From: Pisolithus tinctorius
Taxonomy: Eukaryota > Basidiomycota > Agaricomycetes > Boletales > Pisolithaceae
Direction: 5' to 3'
Assembly: GCA_024663395.1 (NCBI GenBank)
Contig: JANFAH010000032.1
Location: 496,001 to 560,000 of the forward strand
DNA length: 64,000 bases
This document shows positions 45,901-58,000 of this stretch, piece by piece. The notes beneath the pieces were generated by a model. It had not been told where the DNA came from. It searched no databases and worked only from the letters and a program-made list of their open reading frames with translations. A program made the translations under genes and the position numbers. The first letter of the stretch is position 1; every line of letters begins with the position of its first letter.

Positions 45901-46486
45901 TTCCCCTTCCCCCTGTAACTGCTTGAATATATTGACCGTAGCACCTTGACCTGAGACCAATTCGGCCGTGTCTACCACCCAAAAGCGCAAGTACATAATT
46001 GACAAGGATTGTATGGCAGCGCTTCAAAATGTTTTGGCCAGTGATATGGATCTGGAGTGTGCCGCCATGTTGAGTTCCACCGTCATTGTCATTGGAAGTT
46101 GTGCCTATTAGAATCTCTTTGATCATCTACATAGCGCTATAGCTATTCTCGTCTCATCATTCGGTGTGTTGTGCTTTGAAAGGATCGCCGAGCGTTCACT
46201 GTAGTAGTCTCGTGGTCGTGTTGGTAAGAAGGTAAGTTCCGCTCACTGGTCATCGTAGTCATGCATCATGGGCGGACACTCTCGGTCGCATGGTAGGCTT
46301 CGCGATTATGTGAACAGTATGGGAGATAACTCTGTGGAGCTATTCTTGTCATGTAATGCAGGCTTTTTTCGAAGGATTCCTGAAGCGCTTATGAGGCAGT
46401 CTTATTCTCATATTGGTGAGAGGCGAGTCCCTGTGAGCGTCAATTGTTGTCGAGCATGAATGGAGTTTCTCCAGTAAAAGTGATGT
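42991..46486 (+). repeat. Segmental duplication, copy B
   Basis: About 3.5 kb similar to 27,703-31,256 in the same orientation, with many single-base indels. Its right end coincides with the start of a CpG-poor transposon block. Confidence 0.9.
43340..45523 (+). pseudogene. RBM25-like, copy B, disrupted
   Basis: All parts of copy A can be followed: the RRM region (PANKPQGFGF-like sequence near 43,575-43,620), the SEIAQFRER block (about 44,035-44,080, with an extra C), the Arg/Glu-rich helix exon, and a PWI region (from 45,211) ending ERMAVD at 45,523. Relative to copy A there are many one-base insertions and deletions, for example in the RRM around 43,400-43,480, at 44,279 and near 44,884-44,903. 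No single frame remains. The PWI exons are nearly unchanged. Confidence 0.88.
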
Positions 46487-47559
46487 CACCAGTTCACCTC
46501 GTGATTGTACATATGTCCATGTGATCTTTGAAAATTTTCCTCTTATGAGTGCTTGGCTATTTTATGGTTGCAAGTGATATTGGGTAGGTGCTTCTCATCT
46601 CCCAGTGATCATGGGTATTTGTGTTTGTGAAACATTCCTGTTGAAAGTTGGACAATTGCTGTGCATGTTGGTGTAATAATTTTGGTAGACAAAACAGGAT
46701 CCAATGTCATGTAGTGTGGTGATGCTTAGTCACAACATATGGGTAGCCTGCATGCCAAAACACCATTACTCATGTAGAGCCCAGGGCAGGCCTGTCAGAA
46801 TAGTTCAGCCATAACAAATGAATGAGCCTGTGGGCCCAGAGTGACAGCAATGTGTGAGCAGGCCCATGAGTGGGTGATTGCTACATATGGGTGGGCCTGT
46901 GGAGGGTACAGTAGTGGAAAGCTGGTGAGGATGTCCTAGTTTGAGGTTTTCCTCATCTAGCTGGAACTTTATGATGACCCTGATGCAGTAGAGTTCCCCA
47001 GACCAGTTTTAGAGGAGATTTGATGAGTGGAAAGGCTATATTCAGAAAGAAGATGGATATTTGCTCTAGCAGAGGCAAAAATGCATTTCTTGGTGAAGTA
47101 GGGTTGGCTGAGTGAGTTCCAAGCCATTTATATGGCTCAGGATTATATGCATTCCATAATCAGCCAAGTTTAAAGCACAACATCATGCTCAAAAAAGTGT
47201 CCCAATGACATGTCATTTTAGAATGGTTATATTGCAGTGCCATGGCAACCAAATTACATGAGCAAGCCCTTGTTATAAAGGCAACAGTTAGTGCTGTTGG
47301 AGTGAAATGACTCCAATCCATGTACGGACATAGGCACATGAGTGCATCACTTACATAAGCACTTAGAGTGCACAGTACACTAGTAAATTTTACCATAGTC
47401 CCTCAGTAGCTTGTCAAACTACTGAGGTCTCTTATGGATTCTACTGGTTAGGAGGCCCAAGCTTGAACTCTGATTGCAGAAGACTTGTGAAGCTACCAAA
47501 AGTCCATACAGCTAATTAAGAATTGTGCCTACACTCACAAAGGACATCCACAACTGGAT
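46487..47559. other. CpG-poor repeat debris
   Basis: Contains the second arm of the dispersed inverted repeat (46,955-47,310). Otherwise no gene is seen. Confidence 0.5.
46955..47310 (-). repeat. Dispersed repeat, arm 2 (inverted relative to 32,520-32,945)
   Basis: Reverse-complement similarity to 32,520-32,945, including the block around AAGAAGATGGATATTTGCTC and the block around CATCATGCTCAAAAAAGTGT. Confidence 0.7.
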
Positions 47560-48712
47560 TATGTACCTATGGAGAATGGGTGTTGGAGGCTGCAAATGAG
47601 TGAGGACTACTGGGTTACCTGGATGGGTCAGTGAAGTGCCCTATCAACCCAAAAACACTTGTGGGATATGGCAAAGCATGGATACCTCAGACAGCTGAGG
47701 AAATGGCCAAGTCAAAACCCAGAAGGTCACCAAGAGGACTTGGTGACAGCAGAATGCTTTTGTGAAGTGCATCATTGCCTGTGAAATGCCAAACTCAATC
47801 TTCACACAAGTTTTGAAGCTCAAGATGGCAAGAGAAGTCTTCTCTTACCTCAAGAACCAGCTTGGAGAGGTTCCAAAGTTCCAAGGCTGGATGAGTGGCA
47901 AGGAACTGCAAGACATGATGCCCACACCACATGTGAGGTCCAATGGACTGTCAAGGGAGCCACCTGGGAAGGAAAGGCTCAGAGATGATGGACACACAAT
48001 GGCAAGAAGCAGTGGCAAAGGGGGGGCTAGGGTCACAGTCAAGGTGACCCCAAGGGTTGTGACAAAGGGTGGAAAGTTTGAATTGAAGTCCATGAAGTCC
48101 ACTGAGAATGCACCTTGCCAGCACACATCCACAGTTGAAGTTGATGGTGAGACATCTGGGGTGCTTAGTGAAAATGAAGCCATGAAGAGAGGTCTGGGCA
48201 AGGAAGCTACAGATGAGACCAATGGCCAGGATATCACAGCCATGGAGATGGCAAACATTGAGGCAGATGGTGGGGACACAGAGATTTGCCACACATCAAA
48301 CAGGCTAGAACACAAACAACTGAAAAGCACTGACAATGAAAGACTGGCTGGGATTGTTGAGGCAAAAGTGTTACCAAGTGGCAGAGCACCTGGCTACCCA
48401 CAGGCTTGGAGGACAGAGCTCAAAGGGGAGTGGGATGGCAGTTGTGCAAGCAGCATCATGGATCAACCAAGCAGCAGCACAGATGTACCACAACACTACA
48501 TAGATGACCCCAGTGGCAACACAAAGGATGCCAGTGGCAGCACATCTGTGCTGCAGCACCACACAGGTGACCCTGGTTGCCACACACATGAAAGAAGGGC
48601 AAAAATGAGTGCCACAGACACCTCAAACTGCCCTCAGCCACCAGCCAACCATCTGAGGGAAGGCATCAGCACTACAGCTGTTAAACAGCATGTGGGGGCT
48701 GACAAGCTGTGA
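47560..48712 (+). pseudogene. Ty1/copia-like Gag remnant
   Basis: The first part contains LLGYLDGSVKCPINP, like the N-terminal block of copia Gag proteins (LGYLDGT..). After a frame break comes CEMPNSIFTQVLKLKMAREV followed by FSYLKNQLGE, like the ..TAKEVWDHLKNQF block. The frame from 47,762 stays open for 316 codons, with a low-complexity, Asp/Thr/Ser-rich remainder ending HVGADKL. No zinc knuckle, integrase or RT follows, so only the gag end survives. The region is CpG-poor. Confidence 0.55.
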
Positions 48713-49789
48713 GGAGGGGTCAGGTGGGCATGCAAAACCTGAGGATGCAGCTGAGGACATGTCAAGTCAGCTCTACATCAACAAGATGTTATCAAAGTAG
48801 GACCTGCCTGGATGCAAATCTACCAAATTCATTGAGCAGAAGCATGCACCACCAAGAATATGCCATGAATGCCTACCAATTATAATCAGTCAACACCCTT
48901 TGTAATGAGCAACAAACCCAAATCACAAGTTAAACCAAAACAAGTGCTGCTTGAGGGGGAGTGTAGTGGTAGTGCAAGCAGTTGCACAAGTGGCCAAGAT
49001 GCCAGTGCAAGGGATCTGTGAGGCAACACAAACAAGGCTACCTCAGGCTTGCAGAAGGAAGTCAAGTCAGACAACTATACAGAGCATACAAACAGGCATG
49101 TGGAGTCTTGGATCACAGCAGAAGAAAGCCAAGAAGGCATGACTGGAGATGTTGTCACAAAAGCTATAAACAGCTACACAAATGAGTCAGCATGAAACAA
49201 GAGCTATCAGCACGTTGTTACAAAGGTTGGATTGGCATGAGATGTACCTGAACATTGCCATGATGCAATGGAGCCTGCACAGGACCACACTGTCCAGAGC
49301 AAAGCCAAAGAACCTATAGATGAACCTCAGAATGTGTGACCACACAAAGAGGTCATCCAGAACCTACCAGACCAAATGTTGAATGTCCCACCTACTTATC
49401 AAATGAGCAACTGTGGGGATTACAGAAATGCAAACAGCCACAACCCAAGCAAGATTGCACAGTGGCAACCTTACAAGAGACCTCTGATAGCCAGCTCAAA
49501 CTCAAGGGAGGTGTGTTGAGAGGCAAGAAGAGTCATCTCAAGGAGATTGTGGAGAGACTGGAAGTGACAAAGGTCAGTGGCGGAATGGTCAAGAATGGAA
49601 AAACCCACCAGATGTGGAAAAGTGGCCAGTGAAGGCCAAAAGTGACCAGGACAGAGGCTGTGGTCACTATGCTGACTCACATGGAGACAGAAATGTATTG
49701 CCACCTGTGAATGAGACTCGATGTGCCTGTGGAGACACCCTCAACAGGCTGGAGCTGCATAGTAGTGCACCAGGGGGCACAGGACTGTA
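48713..49789. other. CpG-poor sequence without identified gene
   Basis: Continues the composition of the copia-like remnant. A 98-codon frame at 49,336-49,632 (+) has no known family. Confidence 0.45.
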
Positions 49790-50160
49790 TGTCAAGTGTC
49801 ACAACCATGCATTTATCCCAAGTCCCTACTCACTCTGCACCCTACTCTGCCAGTCATTCACTCACTCCACACCAACTCCACCTGCCCTCTACCATTTATG
49901 AGCCTTCTCCACTCTGTCTGCTGTCAGACTTGTACTGGTCTACTGTTGGACCATGCAGACTGTCCCCCAAGAGGTCATGTGACCTTCCTTTGGCCTTCTC
50001 CTTGACACTGCATGGTGAGGTACTCTGCAGTGCATGCACCTCATGGTTCAGCACCTGGACTGTTTCCTTTTGGGTCTGCTGTATGTTTCTCCATCTACCC
50101 TTCATTCATTGTCCAGGAAGTTTTACTTATGTAGAACATCTCCATGGGACCATGTACTGA
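49790..50160 (+). repeat. Partial LTR of the 0.73-kb family, reverse orientation
   Basis: Reverse complement of the second half of the LTRs at 51,007 and 60,219. It starts at TGTCACAACCATGC, the complement of the usual GCATGGTTGTGACA end. Confidence 0.75.
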
Positions 50161-50239
50161 AATGTCTACATGGATGCATCAAAATTGTCATGACAGTACC
50201 TCAACCCCAGCCAGACTCACCCTCACATTCATCCAGTCT

Positions 50240-50986
50240 GGCCTCAGTGTGAGTCAAAGTGTGGCTCAGTGGTGAAAACCAACCAAAACCAACACAAAAG
50301 ACAAAGAAAGTGAGTGGTTGTGTGCCTATGTGGTACCTAGATGATAGAACCTTTTGTCTGGGTGGGTTGTTGTGAGCTACAACACTCAAAGATGTGTGCC
50401 AAGCATTGTGGGTGCTCCTGACAAAGAGGGAGCAAGAATGCAATAGAATGCAATGGGGTAGATTGCTGTCAGCCTGCAGAAGGATGAATAAAGACTTAAT
50501 TTGATGTTCTGAGCTGTACTGAGCTCAGGGAGGACTTGGAGCAAAGCTGATTGATGATGGACAATAATAGGCAAAGTAGATGATAGTTAGACCCTTAATA
50601 ACATCTCAACTATTGAAGCTGCTGAATGAATTACTGAGAGATGATAAAATGCAAGAAAGAGGGGCTCTCTGATGTCTTCTTCTTATTCAGCTATCTAAGT
50701 ACAGTGATTTATATACAGTACAGGGGCATTGCCTATGGAAAACAAGGTGCAAAACTTGGTAAGTGATTGGTAACTGATAAGTAAGGAATGTAAGCAGTGG
50801 GTAATCATCTTAGAAAGCATTGGTGAGCATTGGTAAGGATAAGTAAGCCAAAAGGCAAAAGGCAAAGAATCAGTAAGCAAAATCAAAAGATTGGTAAGTA
50901 TTGGCAATAGGTGAGTCAAGGACAGTCAGAATGTCAAAGTATGAGTCAAGTAATGTCAGAAACTGGGAAAGTGCACTGGAATCACA
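50240..50986 (-). repeat. Second copy of the palindrome's central segment (inverted)
   Basis: Reverse complement of 56,215-56,985: shared blocks include GTGTTGGTTTTGGTTGG and TTGCCAATACTTACCAATC. It ends ATCACA followed by TTAGGGGGAGG, like the right junction of the other copy. The left boundary is approximate. Confidence 0.7.
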
Positions 50987-51006
50987 TTAGGGGGAGGCTG
51001 TGCATG

Positions 51007-51738
51007 TGTCAGGTCCAGGCCTACTCTGACCAACTCTGACACTTAACAAGGTCTAGAGAGTGGTTTGGAAGCAAGTCTGACACAAAGGAACAGAACTCCA
51101 ACTGGCAGAGTGATGGCAGGAATGAAGTCTGCCAAAGCAAAGGTGGAGTGGAGTGAGGGTGTTGGATTTAGCTTGTGCACTACCCCCTTGCATGATCTCG
51201 GCCCTCATATTTCAGAGGGAGAGTACAGACAGAGAGTCAGAGGTAACTCCGACAGACAGAGGTCAGAGACAGAAGGAGTAGGAACTAAGTTGATATTTGT
51301 ACTGAGGAATGGTGGAGTATGATACATGCTTTTATACTACTACAGAGGTACAGTAACCAGAATTGGAACTGACATATGGAGACTCATAAATTTTCAAGTA
51401 AAACTTCCTGGATGATGAATGAAGGGTAGATGGAGGACATATGAATGGGTAACATAGATCATCCAAAAGGAAACAGTCCAGGTGCTGGACCATGCAGTGC
51501 ATGTGCTGTGGAGTACCTGACTGCATGCTGTCAGGGAGAAGTCCAAAGGTAGTCACATGACTCCTCAGAGAGCAGTCCACATGGTCCAGCTGAAGAGCAG
51601 TACAGGTCTGACAGCAGTCAGAGTGGAGATGGTTTGTAAATGATAGAAGGTGGGTGGAGTTGGCACAGAGTGGGTGAATGACTGACAGAAAAGGGTGTGG
51701 AGTTAGTGAGGACACAGGATGAACGCATGGTCATGACA
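51007..51738 (-). repeat. 3' LTR of a minus-strand Ty3/gypsy element
   Basis: 732 bp, TGTCAGGTCC..GTCATGACA. It matches the solo LTR at 60,219-60,952. A polypurine tract on the minus strand lies directly inside it (51,739-51,750, CCCCCCCC on the plus strand), so it is the 3' LTR of the element whose integrase lies at 53,377-54,560. A TATA-like TTTTATACT in the complement fits minus-strand transcription. I find no matching target duplication or 5' LTR. Confidence 0.85.
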
Positions 51739-51929
51739 GTGCCCCCCCCCTTAGGGCCTGAACCCCTGAAGGCCATATGTACAGGATGAGATCAACATGA
51801 GTTGATCATTTGAAATTACTTTGATGCCTCGAGGATGATGGCTTTAGCTGTGGCAGAGCTCTGTTGGAGTCTGAAGAACTGCTTAAAAACACATGTTAGG
51901 GTACTGAACCTTTGTCCTTTCCCCCCATC

Positions 51930-53185
51930 ACCATGTCTTCCCAATGCCAGAGCAAAACCCCCCAGCCAACCCCCAGCCATGTCTGTGACTACTCCCAAGT
52001 CGCAGATGAAGAGCTGGTCATCCTCACCAATGACTCCACCAACACCAAGTGAGAGAAGTCCATGGAGAAGGTGCACTGACAAGAGGAGGCCAAGTGGAGG
52101 GAGAGAGAGCACAAGGCCAAGTGTGAGGAGGCCAAGAGGCAGAAGGTGGAGGAGGAGTGGTTGGAGGCAGAGCAGAAGAAGAGAGCAGAAGAGGAGGCTC
52201 AGAGGAGGAGGGTGATGGAGGAAGAGGAGGCTCAAAAGAAGAGGGTGGCAGAGGAAGAGGCAGAGAGGCAGAGGCAGAGAGCCTCTCAGGAGAGGGCCCA
52301 GGCCAGGCAGGATAAGGCTGTGCAGAGGTGAGTAGCAGATTACTGCAAGTCAGGTGGAGCTGACCCCCCCCCTTTTTTTTTTTTTTGACCTTATTCTGTT
52401 TTAGGTTAACCAGTGTGGTGTACAATGTTAACACCACCCAGAAGGTCCCTGGGGCCTCTGTGGTGGTCACCATGACCAAGAGAGCCCCCTGCACTCACTG
52501 TATAGTGAGTCTGATGGTGGGACAGTGCGAGCTGGGACAAGGCAAGACCAGGGCCTGCATGCCCTGTCATAACAAGAAGATGTGCAGTTGGATGGGAAGA
52601 GGTGGTGGCAGGGCCCTCATGGAAGAGAGCAGGGATGGGGAGCTCCCAAGGAGAGAAGAAGAAGAGGATGCAAGGGAAGGGAAAGGAGAAAGCAACAGAG
52701 ATGGAGGAAGCAGATGACAAGTGGGAGATAGGTGGAGAAGATGAGGAGGAGCTGCAGACACTGCACAAGGGACCCTCAGGAGCAGGGGTCTCCTCCTGGT
52801 GGGTGGAGTGGGAATGAGGGTGGCAGCTGCAGGCTGTGGAGAGGTATGCAGAGGCACACGAGGAGGCTGCAACAGCCTTTGAGAGGATGGCAAGGGTGGC
52901 AGAGCAGATGGCAGAGGCCGTGGAGTGGACAGCCAATGAGTGGGGGCTGTACACAAGTGGGTGGAATGGGCAGAGATGAGGAGGAGGGATGATGCATGCA
53001 AGGCCAAGATGGCCAAGTTTGAGCATGCAGGAGGAGGATGGGAGAGGCCTCAGTCAGAGGTGATGGAGGACAAGAATGAGGAAGTGGATGAAGGTGTAGA
53101 GGGGGACAATGAAGAGGAAGTCGAGGGAGAGCAGGAGGGCAGTGAAGAACAGGAGGGTGGCAGAGAGCAGGCGATGGAAGAGTAG
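51930..53185 (+). pseudogene. Accessory protein: Lys/Glu-rich coiled coil with Cys motif, antisense inside a gypsy element
   Basis: The plus strand encodes EELVILTNDSTNTK, then TGA (52,050-52,052), EKSMEKVH, TGA (52,077-52,079), then a long coiled coil (EEAQRRRVMEEEEAQKKRVA). An intron follows (donor after GTGCAGAG, acceptor at about 52,404), then a cysteine segment CTHCIVSL..C..ACMPCHNKKMCSW and a charged tail with a second helical region. Proteins with a coiled coil and CX2C/CX2CX4C pair are common and unexplained in Agaricomycete genomes. It lies between the chromodomain and the 3' LTR, on the opposite strand to pol. Both TGAs would be CGA with one CpG change. Confidence 0.55.
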
Positions 53186-53376
53186 AGTAGTTTTGTTTTG
53201 TTTTTGTTTTTTTTGTTTTTAGTTTGTATATTTTTTGTACCACTACAAAATAGACCTGTGACTTTGTTTGTGACTCTGAGAAGTGAAACAGATAAGTGGA
53301 GAAAATTCTAAAGTACTTAAGGTAGTTTGGTAAGGGGCAGAGTTGGCCTGTGGAGGAAGGTAATGTGGGCAGAGTA

Positions 53377-54560
53377 CTAAGGTGGAGGTTGATATGGGCC
53401 AGGCTTGTGTGGATAGCATTTGTGGAAAGCAGAGACTATGTCAGAAGCATGATCTAGTTCAGTTGCAAGCAACCAAGAGGTTTCTTCATCAGTGTTCTTG
53501 TAACCAGCCCAGTGGACTAGGTACAAGAGTTGGCAGTGGCAGTGATGATGGTCCACCTTAGAGTTGAGTATCTCCAATACTTTGTACTCAAGGTCACCAT
53601 TGACATCCACTGGCAGAGGCAGAGGTTGTTGTTGGTTTGGGAAGGGGTTAGCCACTGTGGCTTCCAGTTGCAAGACATGGAAGACCAGATGTACCAAGCA
53701 CATAGAGTCAGGGAGCTTAAGGGTGATGGAGTGTGTACCTGGCCTGGCCAAGATGGTGAATGGACCTAAGTACTTTTCAGAGAGTTTTTCCAAAGGATGA
53801 GTGGAGCAGAAGTACTTGGCTTTGACATAGGCCTGTTCTCTGACCTTGAACTCAGGCAGAGGTATGCATTTAGCATCTGCTGGACCCTGGTAGTGCTGCT
53901 GAGTGGCAGACATTTCAGAGCAGAGGAAGTCATGAAGGGTGGAGAGCTCAATGACATAGTTGTGAGCCCTCAGAGAGGTGAAGTCTTGGTCAGGGACCAC
54001 AGACAGGTTTGGATGGTATCCCTTGTTAGCGAAGAAGGGAGAAATTCCAGTTGTCACACTTGGTGTGTTGTTGAAAGTGAACTCTGCTAGAGGTAACAGC
54101 TCAGCCCAATTGTCTTGTTGGTAGTTACAGTAGACATGAAGGTACTGCTCGAGGGTCTGGTTCATTTGCTTGGTCTGTCCATCACCTTCTGGGTGGTAAC
54201 CTGAAGTGAAGTGAAGACGCATATCAAGGGCTTTTCCTAGAGAGCAGAAGAAGTGTGAGATGAACTCAGGACCTCTGTCGGAGGTGACATTAGCTGGCAC
54301 TCCATGCTTGGAGAAGACATGGGTAAGGAAGAGCTTAGTGAGTTCAGTGGAGGTGATGGAGTCATGGGTGGGGATGAACACCACTTGCTTTGAGAGGTGG
54401 TCCACTACCATGAGGATGGCAGAGTAGCCATCAGAGTTGGGGAGGTGTTCAATGAAATCTGTTACACCTGCATCAGGGGTCCTTCCTTTTTTGACCCAAC
54501 TCTCAAGTCACATGTGTCACATGCCTTGTTGCATTGTTTGTCCTCGCCATGGTCATCCTC
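53377..54560 (-). pseudogene. Ty3/gypsy integrase core and chromodomain
   Basis: A 344-codon frame contains VVDHLSKQVVFIPTHDSITS, SDRGPEFISHFF (second catalytic D), GYHPEGDGQTKQMNQTLEQY (catalytic E) and NNTPSVTTGISPFFANKGYH. It ends in a chromodomain EYKVLEILNSKVDHHHCHCQ, LLYLVHWAGYKNTDEETSW. The first catalytic D (TDFIEHLPNSDGY) lies upstream in another frame, so an indel has occurred near 54,415-54,460, and the zinc-binding part is degraded. RT and RNase H are absent. VDHLSKQ for VDRLSKQ again fits CpG decay. Confidence 0.88.
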
Positions 54561-55084
54561 AGTCTTAAGGCATCTAGAGCCTTGGGGTCGCTGGTGCTGG
54601 GGGTATTTCCAATACCTACTGATGTGGCATGCATCGTCATCACTCTGACTCACAGCTGCACCTGCAGCTGATTGACAGTATTTCGTTTATGTCTACTTTC
54701 TTCTTCTGACTCACTTATGTTGCCTGGATGTTTAGTTCTTAGTTCCAGTGTCAGGCTCCTTGCTGTGTGTTGATCATGCAGCTGGTATAGCCTTCGTCTC
54801 CATGTCTACCCCCATCTTTGACACCATATGACTCCTTTTCTATTTCATTGTTGACTGCTGTGGATACTTACTGCCTAGATGGCATGACTGGTATGGTACT
54901 CATGTCCTGAGTTATTTAAACCCCCATACCATACCCTGTATCCTCAGTTTTTTGATTACTTGCAACTCAGCTATCATCTTTGACTCATACCTTGTTCCCT
55001 CTTCTGTCATGATCTCAGAAGAACTTGCCAGCAAGAGTGAACCTCTGTCAGTACTTGTCAACAACAAGTTGAGCCATAGGGGTT
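54561..55084. other. CpG-poor spacer, no gene
   Basis: A short frame at 54,952-55,152 (+) runs into the palindrome's left arm. A TATTTAAA-like stretch at about 54,911 resembles LTR promoter sequence, but I could not delimit an LTR. Confidence 0.4.
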
Positions 55085-58000
55085 ACGATAAGTTCAGCCT
55101 GTTGTCACACACCAAAGGTGTTGTGGACATGGTTACAGCTGACTCTGCCTAACTCGTTGACAAGTTGTGCACAATGCCCAAGCATGCAGATGAAGACTAA
55201 AGGCCTCATGCGTAGAAAGACTGTCAGACATTAACAGTCATCCTTCACACAAGAGCGAGTCATCAGTGCTAAAGAGAAAAGAGGAAGCAAGTTAAGTGCA
55301 TGTTAAAGGTTTTTAGCACCCGTGTATGGCATTCTGGTTTTCGTCATATCTCCACCAATTCCAAAGATATCGATTCTGTTCCCCACACTCGCTTAAAGTG
55401 CTCAGCCCCATGATTCTTCCTTCCAAATTTGGAGAGGATCCTCACACCCTGTGTGTTTTCTACAGCACTCCATCCATCAGACACTCATTTTGCTAAGTCC
55501 ATCAATCATGGCCACCTCTTCGTCGATCATCTCACTTGTCTCATTTGCCAGAGACGGTGGCTACGTATATCTGCCAGGCATTCCCACCAGCTTCTGTCCT
55601 GAAGCCCCCTGGTTCATCCCATTGTTGTCAGCCCCATCTCATCCCATGCAGCTTGGTCAGTGTGTTCTCCTGTCAGTATGACCTTCCAGAAGGACATTCT
55701 TTGGTCGCCTCAGGTCTGTCACTCAGCTAGAAAGGTCTTATGTGGTTGTTTTCAGTCTCCCTGGTTGATGAAGCATATGGATCATTCCTCCCTGCTCCCT
55801 GCACCATCTTTGTTCCAATCTCATCCATCATTCTTCCTACATTGCAACAGCTGCAGCATAGTCTACTGTTCTCCAGCCTCCCTGATCGCATTCATGATGA
55901 GTATGACATGCATCTTGCCTTCTTACTGCAAGATCCAGCAGAAGACGTCCCCCCTTCTCCTCCTCCTCCATCAGAGCCCCATTCATGAAGTTTTTGTTAA
56001 CTTCGCTGAGAGGATGGAAGGGTGGGAGATGCGATCACATATGCTCTCATTGCCCCACAGACCCCAATGCCCTAGCCCCCTTTGACACCTGACTCATTGC
56101 CCTTCAATTCTGGAATTAATACTTCCCTATCTGGAAACACCGTCCATCTGTCATGCTGTCTTTGGATCTAGAGATGTCTCTGCTGAGATCTAACTTGCAT
56201 TGCCACCCCCCTAATGTGATATCAGTGTGCTTACTCAGTTTCTGATTCTATTTGACTCATTTTGTGATATTTTGACTATCCTTGACTCATTCATTGCCAA
56301 TACTTACCAATCTTCTTTGCTTGCTTACTTTTCATTTCTCACTTACTCATCATGATTACTCAGTCCTTACTCATTACTTACCAAGTGTTTGTGCCTTGTT
56401 TGTCACAAGCTATGCTCCCCCCACAGTATATAAACCCCCATGTACTTAGCTACCAACAAGCAATCAGGAAGTGAACCAGAAGTCCACCAGCAAGCCAGTT
56501 CAGTGCATATCTCATTGTCGACAGTTGAGGCTCATTTGGAAGAGTCTATCTGTCACCATCCATCATCCTTGGTAGTTGAGGCTCCATCAAGGGTCTATCT
56601 ACCTTCATTCATCATCAGCAGTATCATCAGTGCTTAGTCAGCAACCTCTTGTTTAGTCATTCTTCCACTCCTGCATAACTCATCATTGACTTGTGCCAGG
56701 AGCACATCTTATCAAAGTCCATCATTCCAGAGATCCTTTTGGCTGAACACCTTCTCTCTGTTCAGCATCCCCCATCCAATCATCACTCACTTGTCTTCTC
56801 CTGTGTAACTTGTCATCGACTTGCACTAGGAGCACCTGCCATTGAAATTTCCCCCTCTTAGATTTTTCTGCAGTCCAGGTTCTGTGGAGGTACACCACCA
56901 CGTGCTCTATATTTTGTCTTTGTGTTGGTTTTGGTTGGATTTCACCACCTTTCCACACTTTGACTCACAGTGCACTGATATCACATTAGGGGGTGGTGAT
57001 GCAAGTCAGGTCTCAGTGGAGACATCTCTAGATCCAAAGATGGCATGACAGATGGACAGTGTTTCCAGATAGGGAAGTATTAATTCCAGAATTGAAGGGC
57101 ATGAGTCAGGCATCAAAGGGGGCTAGGGCATTGGGGGTCTGTGGGGCAATGGGAGCATAAGCAATTGTGTCTCCCACCCTTTCATCCTCTCAGTGAAGTT
57201 AACAAAAGCTTCATGAATGGGGCTCTGAAGGAGGAGGAGGAGAAGGGGGGACATCTTCTGCTGGATCTTGCAGTAAGAAGGCAAGATGCACATCATACTC
57301 ATTGTGAATGTGATCAGGGAGGCTGGAGGACAGTAGATTATGCTGCAGCTGTCACAATGCAGGAAGAATGATGGACAAGATTGGAATAAAGATGGTGCAG
57401 GGAGCAGGGAGGAACAATCCATATGCTTCATCAACTGGGGAGACTGAAACAACCACATAAGACCTTTCTAACCAAGTGACAGACCTGAGGCAACCAAAGA
57501 ATGTCCTTCTGGAAGTCATACTGACAAGGAGGACATGCTGACCAAGCTGCATGGGATGAGGTGGGGCTGACAATGATGGGATGAACCAGGGGGCTTCAGG
57601 ACAGAAGCTGGTGGGAATGCCTGGCAGATATATGTAGCCACTGTCTCTGGTGAATGAGACAAGCGAGATGATCAACAAAGAGGCAGCCATGATTGATGGA
57701 CTTAGTGAAATGAGCATCTGATGGATGGAGTGCTGTAGAAATGTGTAGGGTGCAAGGATCCTCTCCAAATTTGGAAGGCAGAATCGTGTGGCTGAGCACT
57801 TTAAGTGAGTGTGAGAATGGACTCAATATCTTTGGAAATGGCAGAGATAGGAAAAAAACTGGAATGCCATACATGGGCACTAAAAACCTTTAATGCATGC
57901 TTAACTCACTTCCTCTTTTCTCTTTAGCACTGACAACTCATTCTTGTGTGAAGGATGACTGCTAATGTCCAGCAGTCTTTCTATGCATGATGCCTTTAGT

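Noticed and set aside
52024..53243. Minus-strand Pro/Leu/Ser-rich open frames
   Set aside because: They are complements of the GAG/AGG-rich coiled-coil sequence on the plus strand, not genes.
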